A stretch of DNA of 64,000 nt, taken from assembly GCA_001897675.1 (NCBI GenBank), contig MKUE01000005.1:1-64000 (forward strand). Direction: 5' to 3'. The translations under genes were made by a program, and so were the position numbers. This document shows positions 14,474 through 23,634 of this stretch, one piece after another. How positions within the stretch are numbered: position 1 is the first letter of the stretch; each line of letters begins with the position of its first letter. Below the pieces are notes generated by a model. It saw only the letters and a list, made by a program, of their open reading frames with translations. It made no database searches and had not been told where the DNA came from. This DNA is from Thiobacillus sp. 65-1059 (GTDB lineage: Bacteria > Pseudomonadota > Gammaproteobacteria > Burkholderiales > Thiobacillaceae).

Positions 14474-14505
14474 TGTACCCGCAAGGGGCACGCCGGAATC
14501 GCAAG
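14474..14505. repeat. 32-bp direct repeat, copy 2
   Basis: Second copy, starting 56 bases after the first, with two substitutions. The core CCCGCAAGGGG is itself a small imperfect hairpin. Function unknown; it sits where the promoter of ubiB is expected. Confidence 0.8.
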
Positions 14506-14553
14506 CTGCAAACGGCGCAGTGGGCGCGCTTCCCGCCACCGGGGTAGCGGGCC

Positions 14554-15243
14554 TCAGGAACGCAGGCGCTCGCTCTGCCGTTTGAGCGACTCCGACAGTG
14601 CAGCCAGGATGCCGCTCGCCACCTGCGACAGGCGCGCGGTGGCGGCGCTGGCCGACTCGCTCAGCCCGGCGCGCCCCGCTGCGCCGCTGGCCTTCATTCC
14701 GCCGGCCAGTTGCTCCAGCGCCTCGCGCACCTGCGTGCCGGTACGGGTGCCGCTGTGTTTCAGGTGGTCGCTCAGGGTTTCGAGCTCTTCCTTCAGCTTG
14801 CCGCCGGACTGGCTGGCGGTCTGCTTCAGGGTGTCGACAATCTGCGCTTCCAGATCGCGGAGCTGTTCCAGGCTGGCTTTCAGTTCATTGTCCTTGAAGG
14901 CCTTCCCCTGTTCGGCGGCTTCCTGCAGGGCATAGGAGGCAGCCTGCGCAGCGCTGCCGACGGCGTCGTCCAGGCCGGATACGGCCTGCTTGAGGCCGTC
15001 TTTCATTTCACCGCCGCGCGCAGTCAGGCCGCTGCCCACTCCGGAGGCAATCGCGGCGACGACCTCGCGCAACTCGCTGAGCGCCATGCGGCGTTCATGC
15101 AGGACGCGCGCGGTCAATTCGCGCACGCGTTCGCGCAGGTCGGGCGTGGACACGGCTGCCGCCGCCTCGTCGTGCAATTGCACCAGTTGCGTGTTGTCGG
15201 GGATACTGCTCCGGTCGGGAACGGGGGGTTGCGCGTCGTTCAT
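14554..15243 (-). CDS. uncharacterised helical, phasin-like protein
   Basis: 229 residues, rich in Ala, Glu, Leu, Ser and Lys, with no signal peptide or TM. Heptad-like patterns run from about 25 to the end, suggesting long amphipathic helices, as in phasins or apolipoprotein-like proteins. I do not recognise a catalytic motif. It lies alone between ubiB and the divergent NlpC gene. A granule-coating or membrane-surface role is only a guess from composition. Confidence 0.65.
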   Translation of the reverse strand: MNDAQPPVPDRSSIPDNTQLVQLHDEAAAAVSTPDLRERVRELTARVLHERRMALSELREVVAAIASGVGSGLTARGGEMKDGLKQAVSGLDDAVGSAAQAASYALQEAAEQGKAFKDNELKASLEQLRDLEAQIVDTLKQTASQSGGKLKEELETLSDHLKHSGTRTGTQVREALEQLAGGMKASGAAGRAGLSESASAATARLSQVASGILAALSESLKRQSERLRS

Positions 15244-15318
15244 GGTGCTGTCCTCGGGTCAAGATTCGCTACGCATGGTCGTAATTCTCGTTTCAACTAT
15301 AGAGCAGATTGTCATTCG

Positions 15319-15792
15319 ATGAAGCCTGTACTGCTGTCCCTGCTGGCCTTGCTGCTGACGTCTCACGCGTTCGCGGCGCCGCAAGACGATGTCCACATGT
15401 ATGCCGTCAGCCTGGTGGGCAGCCCCTACCGATTGGGCGGCAGCGCGCCCGACAGCGGACTCGATTGCAGCGGTTTCGTCGGCCACGTATTCAGGCAGAC
15501 GACCGGCATCCAGCTCCCGCGCGACAGCCGAGCGATCAGCGAAGCGACCCAGCCGCTCGCGCCGGCCGAACTCCAGCCCGGCGATCTGGTCTTCTTCAAT
15601 ACCCTCAACCGCGCGTTCTCCCATGTCGGCATTTATCTGGGCGAAGACCGTTTCGTGCACGCCGCGAGCAGCCGCACCGGGGCGGTCACGGTCTCCAGTC
15701 TCGGCGACCGTTACTGGCGCGAACGCTTCGACGGCGCCCGCCGTGTCGTCGCGGCCGGCGACATTCCGCCCGCGATTGCCGCGCTGCAATAA
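15319..15792 (+). CDS. exported NlpC/P60 cell-wall peptidase
   Basis: 157 residues with a signal peptide (to about SHAFA, residue 19). The catalytic Cys is in LDCSGFV (about residue 51), the catalytic His in FSHVGIYLG (about 102), and FVHAASS follows. This is a single-domain C40 peptidase of the Spr/MepS kind, cutting peptidoglycan stem peptides in the periplasm. It has no SH3 domain and no lipobox. The next gene follows after about 28 bases. Confidence 0.9.
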   Translation: MKPVLLSLLALLLTSHAFAAPQDDVHMYAVSLVGSPYRLGGSAPDSGLDCSGFVGHVFRQTTGIQLPRDSRAISEATQPLAPAELQPGDLVFFNTLNRAFSHVGIYLGEDRFVHAASSRTGAVTVSSLGDRYWRERFDGARRVVAAGDIPPAIAALQ

Positions 15793-15820
15793 GCGCGGCC
15801 CGGGTGCGCTGCGGCACGGC

Positions 15821-16438
15821 GTGCTGGCAGCGGCCTTGCTGATGCATTTTGCGCATGCGGCAACCGATCTCAGCCTGGAAAGCGCGGATGCCGTCAACGA
15901 GGGGCAGCTGCACTTCCTCGAAACGCCGCCTGCCAAACCCCTCCACCATCACCAGAACCGCATCCGCATCGATGCCGACAGCCTGGCCAGCGGCTGGGTC
16001 GGGCTGTATCAATGTCACGACCGGCTGGACGCCGTACCGCTGCTGCAGATCACCTTCCGCGAGGGCTATGTGCGCGATCTCAAAATCGACCTCGCCAGCG
16101 GCATCGGGCACGCCCGGGTCGAAGGCGCCAGCGTGCAGCTGCGCAATGTCGAACCCGGTGCGCGGCTATGCCTGTCTGCGCAAACCCGCGCCCTGCGCAA
16201 CACCGGAAACGGCTATTTCAGCCTGTTCAACGGACCCTACATGCGCAAATTCCTCGACGGCTATTACCCCATGCGGGTGACGCTCGAGGTCGACTATCCC
16301 GCCGAGTCGCTCCAGCTGATCGACGTCAGCCCGGCACCGCAACCCGGACTGAGTTTCGACGAACGTCCCGGCAACATCCGGCTGGAAACCCTGTTCGAAG
16401 GCGAGCTGCGCCTCCTGCTCCAGTTCGAGCGTCGCTGA
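15821..16438 (+). CDS. uncharacterised exported protein
   Basis: About 205 residues from GTG 15821, which gives a short signal peptide ending in HFAHA; ATG 15842 is the only ATG alternative and would remove most of it, so the start is uncertain. The mature part has [10 protein letters not shown], a YQCHDRLD segment and a C-terminal half rich in beta-strand pattern ([10 protein letters not shown]). No family recognised. It follows the NlpC/P60 gene on the same strand and may be its partner in the envelope. Confidence 0.65.
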   Translation: MLAAALLMHFAHAATDLSLESADAVNEGQLHFLETPPAKPLHHHQNRIRIDADSLASGWVGLYQCHDRLDAVPLLQITFREGYVRDLKIDLASGIGHARVEGASVQLRNVEPGARLCLSAQTRALRNTGNGYFSLFNGPYMRKFLDGYYPMRVTLEVDYPAESLQLIDVSPAPQPGLSFDERPGNIRLETLFEGELRLLLQFERR

Positions 16439-16468
16439 TCGACGCCGGAATTATTATGCTTTCCATGT

Positions 16469-16487
16469 ATTGATAACCGTTCTCATT
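16469..16487. promoter_or_regulatory. Fur box upstream of fbpA
   Basis: Read on the minus strand, AATGAGAACGGTTATCAAT matches 14 of the 18 defined positions of the 19-bp Fur consensus AATGATAATNATTATCATT. It overlaps the -35 and spacer of the promoter below, the classical place for iron-dependent repression. Confidence 0.75.
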
Positions 16488-16498
16488 TTAAGTACGAT
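16470..16498 (+). promoter_or_regulatory. sigma-70-type promoter of fbpA
   Basis: TTGATA (16470-16475), 17-base spacer, TACGAT (16493-16498). The fbpA ATG is 34 bases downstream. The Fur box covers the -35. Confidence 0.6.
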
Positions 16499-16532
16499 TG
16501 CAAACATCGCCCCAACCGAGAAAGAATCCGTG

Positions 16533-17546
16533 ATGAAACCGACCCTGACCCGACTGCTTGCCGCCCTGGCATTCAGCGCCGCCGCCCTGCCTGCGCTGGC
16601 CGAGGAAGTCGTGGTGTATTCCGCGCGCAACGAGCAACTCATCAAGCCCTTGTTCGACGCCTATACCCGCGAAACCGGCGTACAGGTCAAGTTCATCACC
16701 GACAAGGAAGGGCCGCTGATGGCGCGCCTGAAAGCCGAGGGCAAGAACACTCCGGCCGACATGCTGCTGACCGTCGACGCCGGCAATCTGTGGCAGGCAT
16801 CCGAAGAGGGCCTGCTGCGTCCGATCCGCTCGCAAACCCTGCAAGCCAACGTGCCGGCCCATCTGCGCGACCCTGACAACGAGTGGTTCGGCCTGTCGGT
16901 GCGCGCCCGCACCATCGTGTACAACACGGGCAAGGTGAAACCGGCCGAGCTGTCGACCTACGAAGACCTGGCCAGCCCGAAATGGAAAGGCCGCCTCTGT
17001 CTGCGCACCTCGAAAAAGGTCTACAACCAGAGCCTGGTGGCGATGATGATCACCGAATACGGCGAAGGCAAAACCGAGGACATGGTGCACGGCTGGGTCG
17101 GCAACCTCGCGACCGCACCCTTCCCCGACGACACCAAGGCGATGGAAGCGGTGGCCGCCGGCCAGTGCGACGTCACGCTGGTCAACACCTATTACTTCGG
17201 CCGCCTGATGGAGAAGAGCCCCAACCTGCCGCTGGCGATTTTCTGGCCCAACCAGAACCTGAAAAACAAGGCGGCCGGGGTGCACGTCAACATCTCCGGC
17301 GCCGGGGTCACACGCCATGCCAAGAACCCGGCCGGCGCGCAGCAACTGATCGAATGGCTGTCGTCCGACAAGGCGCAAAACCTGTTCGCCGACGTCAATC
17401 TGGAATACCCGGTCAACCCGAAAGTGTCGCCCGACAAGACGGTCGCAGCCTGGGGCGGCTTCAAGCAGAACCTGATCAACGTAAAAGAGGCTGGCAGCCT
17501 GCAGACCAAGGCCGTAAAATTGATGGATCGCGCCGGCTACAAATAA
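16533..17546 (+). CDS. fbpA: ferric iron ABC transporter, periplasmic binding protein
   Basis: 337 residues with a signal peptide (to about ALPALA, residue 22) and the family start [19 protein letters not shown]. Tyr residues near the C-terminal half (NTYYFGRL) match the paired tyrosines that bind Fe3+ in FbpA/HitA proteins. It captures ferric iron in the periplasm for FbpBC. ATG at 16533 is chosen for the signal peptide. Upstream is a Fur box; downstream a terminator separates it from the permease, which would give more binding protein than permease. Confidence 0.93.
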   Translation: MKPTLTRLLAALAFSAAALPALAEEVVVYSARNEQLIKPLFDAYTRETGVQVKFITDKEGPLMARLKAEGKNTPADMLLTVDAGNLWQASEEGLLRPIRSQTLQANVPAHLRDPDNEWFGLSVRARTIVYNTGKVKPAELSTYEDLASPKWKGRLCLRTSKKVYNQSLVAMMITEYGEGKTEDMVHGWVGNLATAPFPDDTKAMEAVAAGQCDVTLVNTYYFGRLMEKSPNLPLAIFWPNQNLKNKAAGVHVNISGAGVTRHAKNPAGAQQLIEWLSSDKAQNLFADVNLEYPVNPKVSPDKTVAAWGGFKQNLINVKEAGSLQTKAVKLMDRAGYK

Positions 17547-17555
17547 GCATCCATC

Positions 17556-19232
17556 TTGTCTGACACTGTTGCAGTTCCGGCAAAAGCGCCCTCCGCGGGC
17601 GTTTTTGTTTTGCCTGACGCCCGCCCCCGCATCGGCGGCTGGATGCTGTTCGCCCTGGCGGTGGCCGCGCTGGTGCTGGTGCCGGTGGCGGTCACCTTCT
17701 CGTCGTTCGCCCGGGTCGAGGGCGACATCCTCGCCCACCTGACCGAATTCGTGTTGCCCGAACTGGTGGGCAACACGCTGTGGCTGGTGCTCGGGGTGGC
17801 GGTCGGCGTCGGCGTGCTGGGCGTGTCGCTGGCCTGGCTCACGGCGATGTGCGAATTCCCCGGCCGCCGCCTGTTCGACTGGGCGCTGCTGCTGCCGCTG
17901 GCGCTGCCCGCCTACGTCACCGCCTTCGTCGCGATCGGCCTCCTGGACTTCACCGGCCCCTTGCAGAGCTGGCTGCGCGAAAGCTGGGGCCTCACCGGCC
18001 TGCCCGAGATCCGCTCGCGCGGCGGCGTCATCCTGGTGATGTCGCTGGCGCTCTATCCCTATGTTTACCTGATTGCGAAAAACGCCTTCGCCACCCAGGG
18101 CGCGATCGCGCTGGAAGCGGCGCAGTCGCTCGGGCTGTCCCGCACCCAGGGCTTCTTCCGGGTGGCGCTGCCGATGGCGCGGCCGTGGATCGCCGCCGGG
18201 ATGATGCTGGCGCTGATGGAAACCCTGGCCGATTTCGGCACCATGGCGATCTTCAACTACGACACCTTCACCACCGCCATCTACAAGGCCTGGTACAGCC
18301 TGTTCTCGCTGCCGGCAGCGGCGCAGCTGGCCTCGATCCTGATCCTGTTCGTGCTGGTCGCGGTGGTGTTCGAGCAGCGCTCGCGCACCCGGATGCGCTA
18401 CGGCGCGGTCGGCCGCGGCGCCGCTTCGCGACGCATCAAGCTGTCGCCCGCGCTGGCCGGGCTGGCCCTGCTGTATGCCGGTGCGGTGCTGGCGGCGGCT
18501 TTCCTCATTCCGATCACGCAACTGGCGCTGTGGACGCGCGACGTCGTCGCCGCCGATCTCGACGCCCGCTACTGGGCTTTTGCCTGGCATTCGGTGCTGC
18601 TGGCCGGCATGGGCGCGCTGATGGTGGTGGCCGTGGCGTTGCTGCTCGCCTATGCCGGACGCCAGCGCCCGGGCTCGGCGATGATGTGGACGCAGCGCCT
18701 CGCCACCCTCGGTTATGCCTTTCCCGGCGCGGTGCTGGCGGTGGGCCTGTTCATTCCGGTGGCGGCGCTGGACAACTGGCTGATCGACGCCGGCCACGCC
18801 TGGTTCGGTTTCGACGGCAACGAAATCCTCAAAGGCACGCTCCTGGTGATGCTGCTGGCCTACCTGGTGCGCTTTCTCGCAGTAGGCTTCGGCCCCATCG
18901 ACAGCGGCCTGCACCGGATCAGCCGCAACATCGACGAAGCGGCGAAAAACCTCGGCACCGGCGCGGCCGGCCTGTTGACGCGGGTGCATCTGCCGATGCT
19001 GCGCGCCAGCCTGTTGACCGCCGCCACGCTCACCTTCGTCGACATCATGAAGGAAATGCCGATCACCCTGATGACCCGCCCGTTCGGCTGGGACACGCTG
19101 GCGGTGCGGGTGTTCGAGATGACCTCGGAAGGCGAATGGGAGCGTGCCGCGCTGCCTTCGCTCGCCATTGTCATTGCCGGTATCATCCCCATCATTCTCA
19201 TGACCTGGCGCGGAGCGCACTCCCATGGCTGA
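17556..19232 (+). CDS. fbpB: ferric iron ABC transporter permease
   Basis: 558 residues from TTG 17556, with about 12 TM segments in two halves, each with an EAA-type loop (EAAQSLGLSRTQGF near residue 188 and EAAKNLGTGAAG near residue 465). This is the fused FbpB type that moves Fe3+ across the inner membrane. The start is uncertain: a terminator hairpin at 17584-17610 covers codons 10-18 of this form. TTG 17610 (giving LPDARPRIGGWM) just after the hairpin, or ATG 17643, are alternatives. It overlaps fbpC by 8 bases. Confidence 0.9.
   Translation: MSDTVAVPAKAPSAGVFVLPDARPRIGGWMLFALAVAALVLVPVAVTFSSFARVEGDILAHLTEFVLPELVGNTLWLVLGVAVGVGVLGVSLAWLTAMCEFPGRRLFDWALLLPLALPAYVTAFVAIGLLDFTGPLQSWLRESWGLTGLPEIRSRGGVILVMSLALYPYVYLIAKNAFATQGAIALEAAQSLGLSRTQGFFRVALPMARPWIAAGMMLALMETLADFGTMAIFNYDTFTTAIYKAWYSLFSLPAAAQLASILILFVLVAVVFEQRSRTRMRYGAVGRGAASRRIKLSPALAGLALLYAGAVLAAAFLIPITQLALWTRDVVAADLDARYWAFAWHSVLLAGMGALMVVAVALLLAYAGRQRPGSAMMWTQRLATLGYAFPGAVLAVGLFIPVAALDNWLIDAGHAWFGFDGNEILKGTLLVMLLAYLVRFLAVGFGPIDSGLHRISRNIDEAAKNLGTGAAGLLTRVHLPMLRASLLTAATLTFVDIMKEMPITLMTRPFGWDTLAVRVFEMTSEGEWERAALPSLAIVIAGIIPIILMTWRGAHSHG
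17584..17610 (+). terminator. intrinsic terminator between fbpA and fbpB
   Basis: AAGCGCCC / GGGCGTTT stem of 8 pairs (one G-T) with loop TCCGC, followed by TTTTTGTTT. It lies 38 bases after the fbpA stop. It probably attenuates transcription into fbpBC. Confidence 0.75.
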
Positions 19233-20292
19233 ATTGATCCTCGATTCGGTTTCGCAGTCGTACGCCAAACGACAAATCATCGCCGATCTCAGCTTCAGCC
19301 TGCCGGAAGGCGCGATTGGCTGCCTGCTGGGCCCGTCGGGCTGCGGCAAGACCACGGCGCTGCGCTGCATCTCCGGCTTCGAGCCGATCCAGAGCGGCGA
19401 AATCCGTATCGGCGGCGAAGTCGTCAGCCGTCCCGGCTGGATGCTGGCCGCCGAAAAACGCCGCATCGGCATGGTGTTCCAGGACTACGCGCTGTTCCCG
19501 CACCTCACCGTGGCGGGCAACGTCGGCTTCGGCCTGCGCAATGAATCCAAGGCCGCACGCCAGGCGCGCATCGACGAACTGCTCGTGTTGGTCGGACTGA
19601 CGGCCCACGCCGATCAGTATCCCCACCAATTATCCGGCGGCCAGCAGCAGCGCGTCGCGCTGGCGCGCGCGCTGGCGCCGCGGCCGCGCCTGATCCTGAT
19701 GGACGAGCCGTTCTCCAACCTCGACGTGGAACTGCGCGAACGCCTGTCGATCGAGATACGCGACATCCTCAAGCGCGAGGCCACCACCGCGCTCATCGTC
19801 ACCCACGACCAGCACGAAGCGTTTGCGCTGGCCGACTGGGTCGGCGTGATGCACCAGGGCCGCATCCAGCAATGGGATACGCCCTACAACCTGTATCACG
19901 AGCCAGGCAACCGCTTCGTCGCCGATTTCGTCGGCCAGGGTGCGCTGGTGCCGGGAGAGGTGATCAACGACCATCAGGTGGAAATCGAGCTCGGCGTGCT
20001 GGAAGGACACATCCCGGTCGAGTGCGACGCCAGCGGCTGCGACGAATGCGTGCGCAACTGCCACGTCGACGTGCTGCTGCGGCCGGACGACATCATCCAC
20101 GACGACGACAGCCTGCTGCTGGCCGAGGTCGAAAACAAGGCCTTCCGCGGTGCCGACTTCCTCTATACGCTGAAACTGCCGAGCGGCCAGCACGCACTGT
20201 CGCTGGTGCCCTCGCATCACAACCACGCCATTGGCGAAAAGATCGGCATCAAGCTGGCGGTCGACCACGTCGTGGCGTTCCGGCGCGAATAA
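19225..20292 (+). CDS. fbpC: ferric iron ABC transporter ATPase
   Basis: 355 residues. Walker [10 protein letters not shown] (about 36-44), Q-loop [10 protein letters not shown], signature LSGGQQQR, Walker [13 protein letters not shown] and the H-loop THDQ are all intact. The C-terminal regulatory domain carries an unusual cysteine set, Cys267, Cys272, Cys275 and Cys279 (C-x4-C-x2-C-x3-C), which looks like a metal or iron-sulfur site. It powers FbpB. A hybrid histidine kinase begins 10 bases later, so it is probably in the same transcript. Confidence 0.94.
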   Translation: MAELILDSVSQSYAKRQIIADLSFSLPEGAIGCLLGPSGCGKTTALRCISGFEPIQSGEIRIGGEVVSRPGWMLAAEKRRIGMVFQDYALFPHLTVAGNVGFGLRNESKAARQARIDELLVLVGLTAHADQYPHQLSGGQQQRVALARALAPRPRLILMDEPFSNLDVELRERLSIEIRDILKREATTALIVTHDQHEAFALADWVGVMHQGRIQQWDTPYNLYHEPGNRFVADFVGQGALVPGEVINDHQVEIELGVLEGHIPVECDASGCDECVRNCHVDVLLRPDDIIHDDDSLLLAEVENKAFRGADFLYTLKLPSGQHALSLVPSHHNHAIGEKIGIKLAVDHVVAFRRE

Positions 20293-20302
20293 CCGCCCAC
20301 CC

Positions 20303-22825
20303 ATGCTGCCCTCTCCGCTGCGCGGCTTGATGTTCAATGTGGGGCTTGGCTTCACCTCCGCCCTGTTGCTGATGCTGGCGGTGATCGGGCTGGGGGTCAC
20401 CCAGATGGAGCATCTGAACGCCGAACTGGCCAATGTGGTTTCGGTCAACAACGTCAAGACCCGGCTGGCCTCGCGGATGCGCGACTCCATTCGCGACCGG
20501 CAGATGCTGATGCACAACATCGTGATCTCCAACGATCCCTGGGAGAAGGACGCGCTCTTCATGCTGTTCCAGGAATACGGCGAACGCTACGCCAAGGACC
20601 GCGGCCAGCTGGGCACCATGCTCAGCACGCCGGACGAGAAGCTGCTGATGGATGAACTCGACGTCCTCACGTCCTTCAACCAGCCGATCATGTTCAACGT
20701 GGTCCAGGCGGCCCTCGACGAAAACAATTACGCCGCCCTCAAGCAGTTGCAGGAGGAGGCCATTCCCCTGCAAAACGAGCTGATGGAGTCGCTCAACAAC
20801 ATGACCAGCCTGCAGCGCGAGGCCAACGAAGCGGCGCTCGGCAAAACCTTCACCGCCTACCAGGCCACCCGCAACCTGATGCTGGTGCTGGGCATCAGCG
20901 CAACCCTGCTGGCGATCCTGGTTGCGGTGCTGGTCAGCCGCCGCATGCTGACGCAGACGCGCCAGCTCGAAACCGAAAAGCAAAAATACCAGACCCTGTT
21001 CGAAAGCAACTCCGACGCCGTCGTCATTCTCGACGACCAAGGCTTCACCGACTGCAACCCCGCCACACTATCGCTGTTCGGCATGGACTCGGTTGCCACC
21101 TTCCTCGGCAGCTCCATTTCCCAGCTTGGCACCCCGCTCCAGGCCCATGGCATGAGCGCCCACGATCACGCCATGCAGGCGATCCGCCAGGCACGCAGCC
21201 AGGGCCATGCGGTGATGGACTGGCAGGGGCGGCGCCAGGACGGCTCGGTGTTCTCGGCCGAGATCGCCATGCACGCAATGCAACTGGAAGGCAGGCCGGT
21301 GATCCAGGCGATCATGCGCGACGTGTCCGAACGCCGCGCCGCCGAGGCCGCCAAGGAAGCGGCGCGCGAAGCCGCCCTGCAAATGGCGCATGCCAAATCG
21401 GGGTTCATCGCCAACGTCAGCCATGAAATCCGCACCCCCATGCACGGCATTCTGGGGATGAGCGGATTGCTGCTGAAAACCCCGCTCGACGGTCAACAGC
21501 GCGAATACGTGGCAACCCTGAAAAGCTCGGCGGAAGGTCTGCTTACCATCATCAACGACATCCTCGATTTTTCCAAAATCGAGGCCGGCAAACTGGCCAT
21601 CGAACAGGTCGCCTTCTCGCCCGCAGCGCTGGCGCAGGGGGTGGCCACGCTGTTTCAGGCGCGCGCACTGGAAAAGAACCTGCACCTGAGGCTGACCCTG
21701 CCCGATGCGCCGCCCGCCGCCCTGCTGGGCGACCCGACGCGCATCCGCCAGATCCTGCTCAACCTGGTCGACAACGCCATCAAGTTCACGCACCAGGGCG
21801 AAGTCGAGTTGCGCTCGGCCTTCGAGACGGTGGAAGGTGCGGTCAATTGCCTGTTCAGCGTCCAGGACAGCGGCATCGGCATGAGCGCCGAAACGCAGGC
21901 GCGCCTGTTCCAGGCCTTTTCACAAGCCGACTCGTCGACCACGCGGCGTTACGGCGGCACCGGCCTGGGGCTTGCTGTCAGCAGCCAGCTCGCTGAATTG
22001 ATGGGCGGTCAGCTCACGGTCGAGAGCGAACCCGGCGCGGGCAGCCGCTTCACCTTGGCGCTGCGCCTGCCGGCAACGACGCTGCCGCTGGTTGAGCTGC
22101 CGGCGCAGCAGGCCGCCATCCAGCTGCAGGGGCGTATTCTGGTCGTGGAAGACCATCCGGTGAACCAGAAAATGCTGGCGCACCAGCTGCGCGAAATGGG
22201 CCTGCAACATGCCGTTGCCGCCAGCGGAGCGCAGGCGCTGGAGATGCTGGAGAAGGAGACGTTCGATCTGGTGCTGATGGACTGGCAAATGCCGGAAATG
22301 GACGGCCTGGACGCCACCCGGCAGATCCGCCGGCTGCCGACCGACGTCCGCCATATTCCCGTCGTCGCGCTGACCGCCAATGCCAACGCCGATTTTCGCG
22401 AAGTCTGCCTCACCGCCGGAGCGAACGATTATCTGAGCAAGCCCTATACCGAGGCTGCGCTGGCGGCATTGCTGAAGCAGTGGCTGCCGCAAGCCGGGCC
22501 TGCCGCCCCCCGCGTTCCGCTGCTCGACCTGCCCGCCCTGCATGCGCGCTACCCCGGCAATCCGGGGCTGGTGAACGATCTGGCCGCGGTCTTCGCCAGC
22601 ACCACCGAAGCCAGCCTGGCGGCGCTGAAGCGCGCGATCGGGCAAGGCCATGCCGAATCGTGCCGCAGGGAAGCCCATGCCCTGAAAGGCGCCGCAGCCA
22701 GCGTGATGGCCACGGCCATCCAGCAGGGTGCCGCGCGTATCGAGAGCAGCGTGCAAAAGGGCGATTTCGCCGGCGCCGCCGCCGAACTGGCGACGCTGGA
22801 AAACACCTTTCGCAGGCATGCCTGA
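20303..22825 (+). CDS. hybrid sensor histidine kinase (PAS-HisKA-HATPase-REC-HPt)
   Basis: 840 residues. TM about 10-32, a periplasmic helical sensor (about 33-190), TM about 192-213, PAS about 228-345, HisKA with the phospho-acceptor His374 in [11 protein letters not shown], HATPase with DNAIKFTH and GTGLGLAVS, a receiver with Asp660 in [11 protein letters not shown], and a C-terminal HPt with His792 in HALKGAA. All phosphorelay residues are present, but no partner regulator with an output domain is nearby. ATG 20303 is 10 bases after fbpC. Signal unknown; iron is a fair guess from position only. Confidence 0.92.
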   Translation: MLPSPLRGLMFNVGLGFTSALLLMLAVIGLGVTQMEHLNAELANVVSVNNVKTRLASRMRDSIRDRQMLMHNIVISNDPWEKDALFMLFQEYGERYAKDRGQLGTMLSTPDEKLLMDELDVLTSFNQPIMFNVVQAALDENNYAALKQLQEEAIPLQNELMESLNNMTSLQREANEAALGKTFTAYQATRNLMLVLGISATLLAILVAVLVSRRMLTQTRQLETEKQKYQTLFESNSDAVVILDDQGFTDCNPATLSLFGMDSVATFLGSSISQLGTPLQAHGMSAHDHAMQAIRQARSQGHAVMDWQGRRQDGSVFSAEIAMHAMQLEGRPVIQAIMRDVSERRAAEAAKEAAREAALQMAHAKSGFIANVSHEIRTPMHGILGMSGLLLKTPLDGQQREYVATLKSSAEGLLTIINDILDFSKIEAGKLAIEQVAFSPAALAQGVATLFQARALEKNLHLRLTLPDAPPAALLGDPTRIRQILLNLVDNAIKFTHQGEVELRSAFETVEGAVNCLFSVQDSGIGMSAETQARLFQAFSQADSSTTRRYGGTGLGLAVSSQLAELMGGQLTVESEPGAGSRFTLALRLPATTLPLVELPAQQAAIQLQGRILVVEDHPVNQKMLAHQLREMGLQHAVAASGAQALEMLEKETFDLVLMDWQMPEMDGLDATRQIRRLPTDVRHIPVVALTANANADFREVCLTAGANDYLSKPYTEAALAALLKQWLPQAGPAAPRVPLLDLPALHARYPGNPGLVNDLAAVFASTTEASLAALKRAIGQGHAESCRREAHALKGAAASVMATAIQQGAARIESSVQKGDFAGAAAELATLENTFRRHA

Positions 22826-22897
22826 TGCCTGAGCGCGCATTGACGCACGCGCCGCAGCGTGCGTAGGATGGAAAAATTACAGCCCAGGAGACACGCC

Positions 22898-23617
22898 ATG
22901 ATGCGCATCCTTTCATTCGTACTCGCCTGGCTTTGCAGCCTGCCGGCGCTCGCTGCCGAGCCGCCCGCCGTCCCCGTCGGTCGCGATCCGCAGGGCGCGC
23001 CAGCGCAAGGCTGGATCGGCGTCGAGCCCACGCCCTACGGCCCGATGCTGATCCAGCAGGCGTCACCCCCGCCCTATCGGGACTACCAGATGAATCGTAT
23101 TTTGACGCCCGAGGAAAAGCAGCGCTGGCGGCAAATGGTGATGCCCATGATGGCCAACATGGCGCAGATGGATCCGCGCGAAGCGATGAACTATTTCGCC
23201 GTCAAATACAAGGCCAAACCGGGCGTATCGTTCGATGAAGTGGTCGAATCGATGATGCTGCGCGCCAACCAGGTGAACCTGAAGTTCGTCGGCAGCAATT
23301 TGATGTGGAAGGATTTTCAGACCGTCCTGGGAGACGACAACGCGCCACGCGTCGAAGTGTTCAGCTTCTGCGACATCGCGATTGGCCGCGAATTGCTGAA
23401 GATCATTCCGGAAATGGTGGTTTTTCTTCCCTGCCGCATCGCAGTGATGGAAGACGCCGACAAGAACATCTGGGTGATGATGCTGGACTGGGATGTGACC
23501 GCGCTGCAGCTGGTAGGCAACCAGAAGGGCATCCCCGCGGAACTGCGCAAAGATGCCATCGAAATCCGCGAAAAGATGGAAAACGTGATGCGCGCCGGCG
23601 CCAACGGCGAACTTTGA
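22898..23617 (+). CDS. exported DUF302-domain protein
   Basis: 239 residues with a signal peptide (ends about LPALA). From about residue 110 to 215 it resembles DUF302: NLKFVGSNLMWKDF, then VFSFCDIAIGRELL and LPCRIAVMED, with two conserved-looking cysteines. A proline-rich segment and a Met-rich helix (MVMPMMANMAQM) precede it. Start chosen because AGGAG lies 7 bases before ATG 22898. Function of DUF302 proteins is poorly known; several lie near sulfur or metal redox genes. Confidence 0.72.
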   Translation: MMRILSFVLAWLCSLPALAAEPPAVPVGRDPQGAPAQGWIGVEPTPYGPMLIQQASPPPYRDYQMNRILTPEEKQRWRQMVMPMMANMAQMDPREAMNYFAVKYKAKPGVSFDEVVESMMLRANQVNLKFVGSNLMWKDFQTVLGDDNAPRVEVFSFCDIAIGRELLKIIPEMVVFLPCRIAVMEDADKNIWVMMLDWDVTALQLVGNQKGIPAELRKDAIEIREKMENVMRAGANGEL

Positions 23618-23634
23618 GTTTCTCAACGCCCTGA

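Noticed and set aside
16488-19472. Open frame of about 990 codons on the minus strand
   Set aside because: Antisense to fbpA and fbpB; composition is a typical shadow of GC-rich coding sequence.
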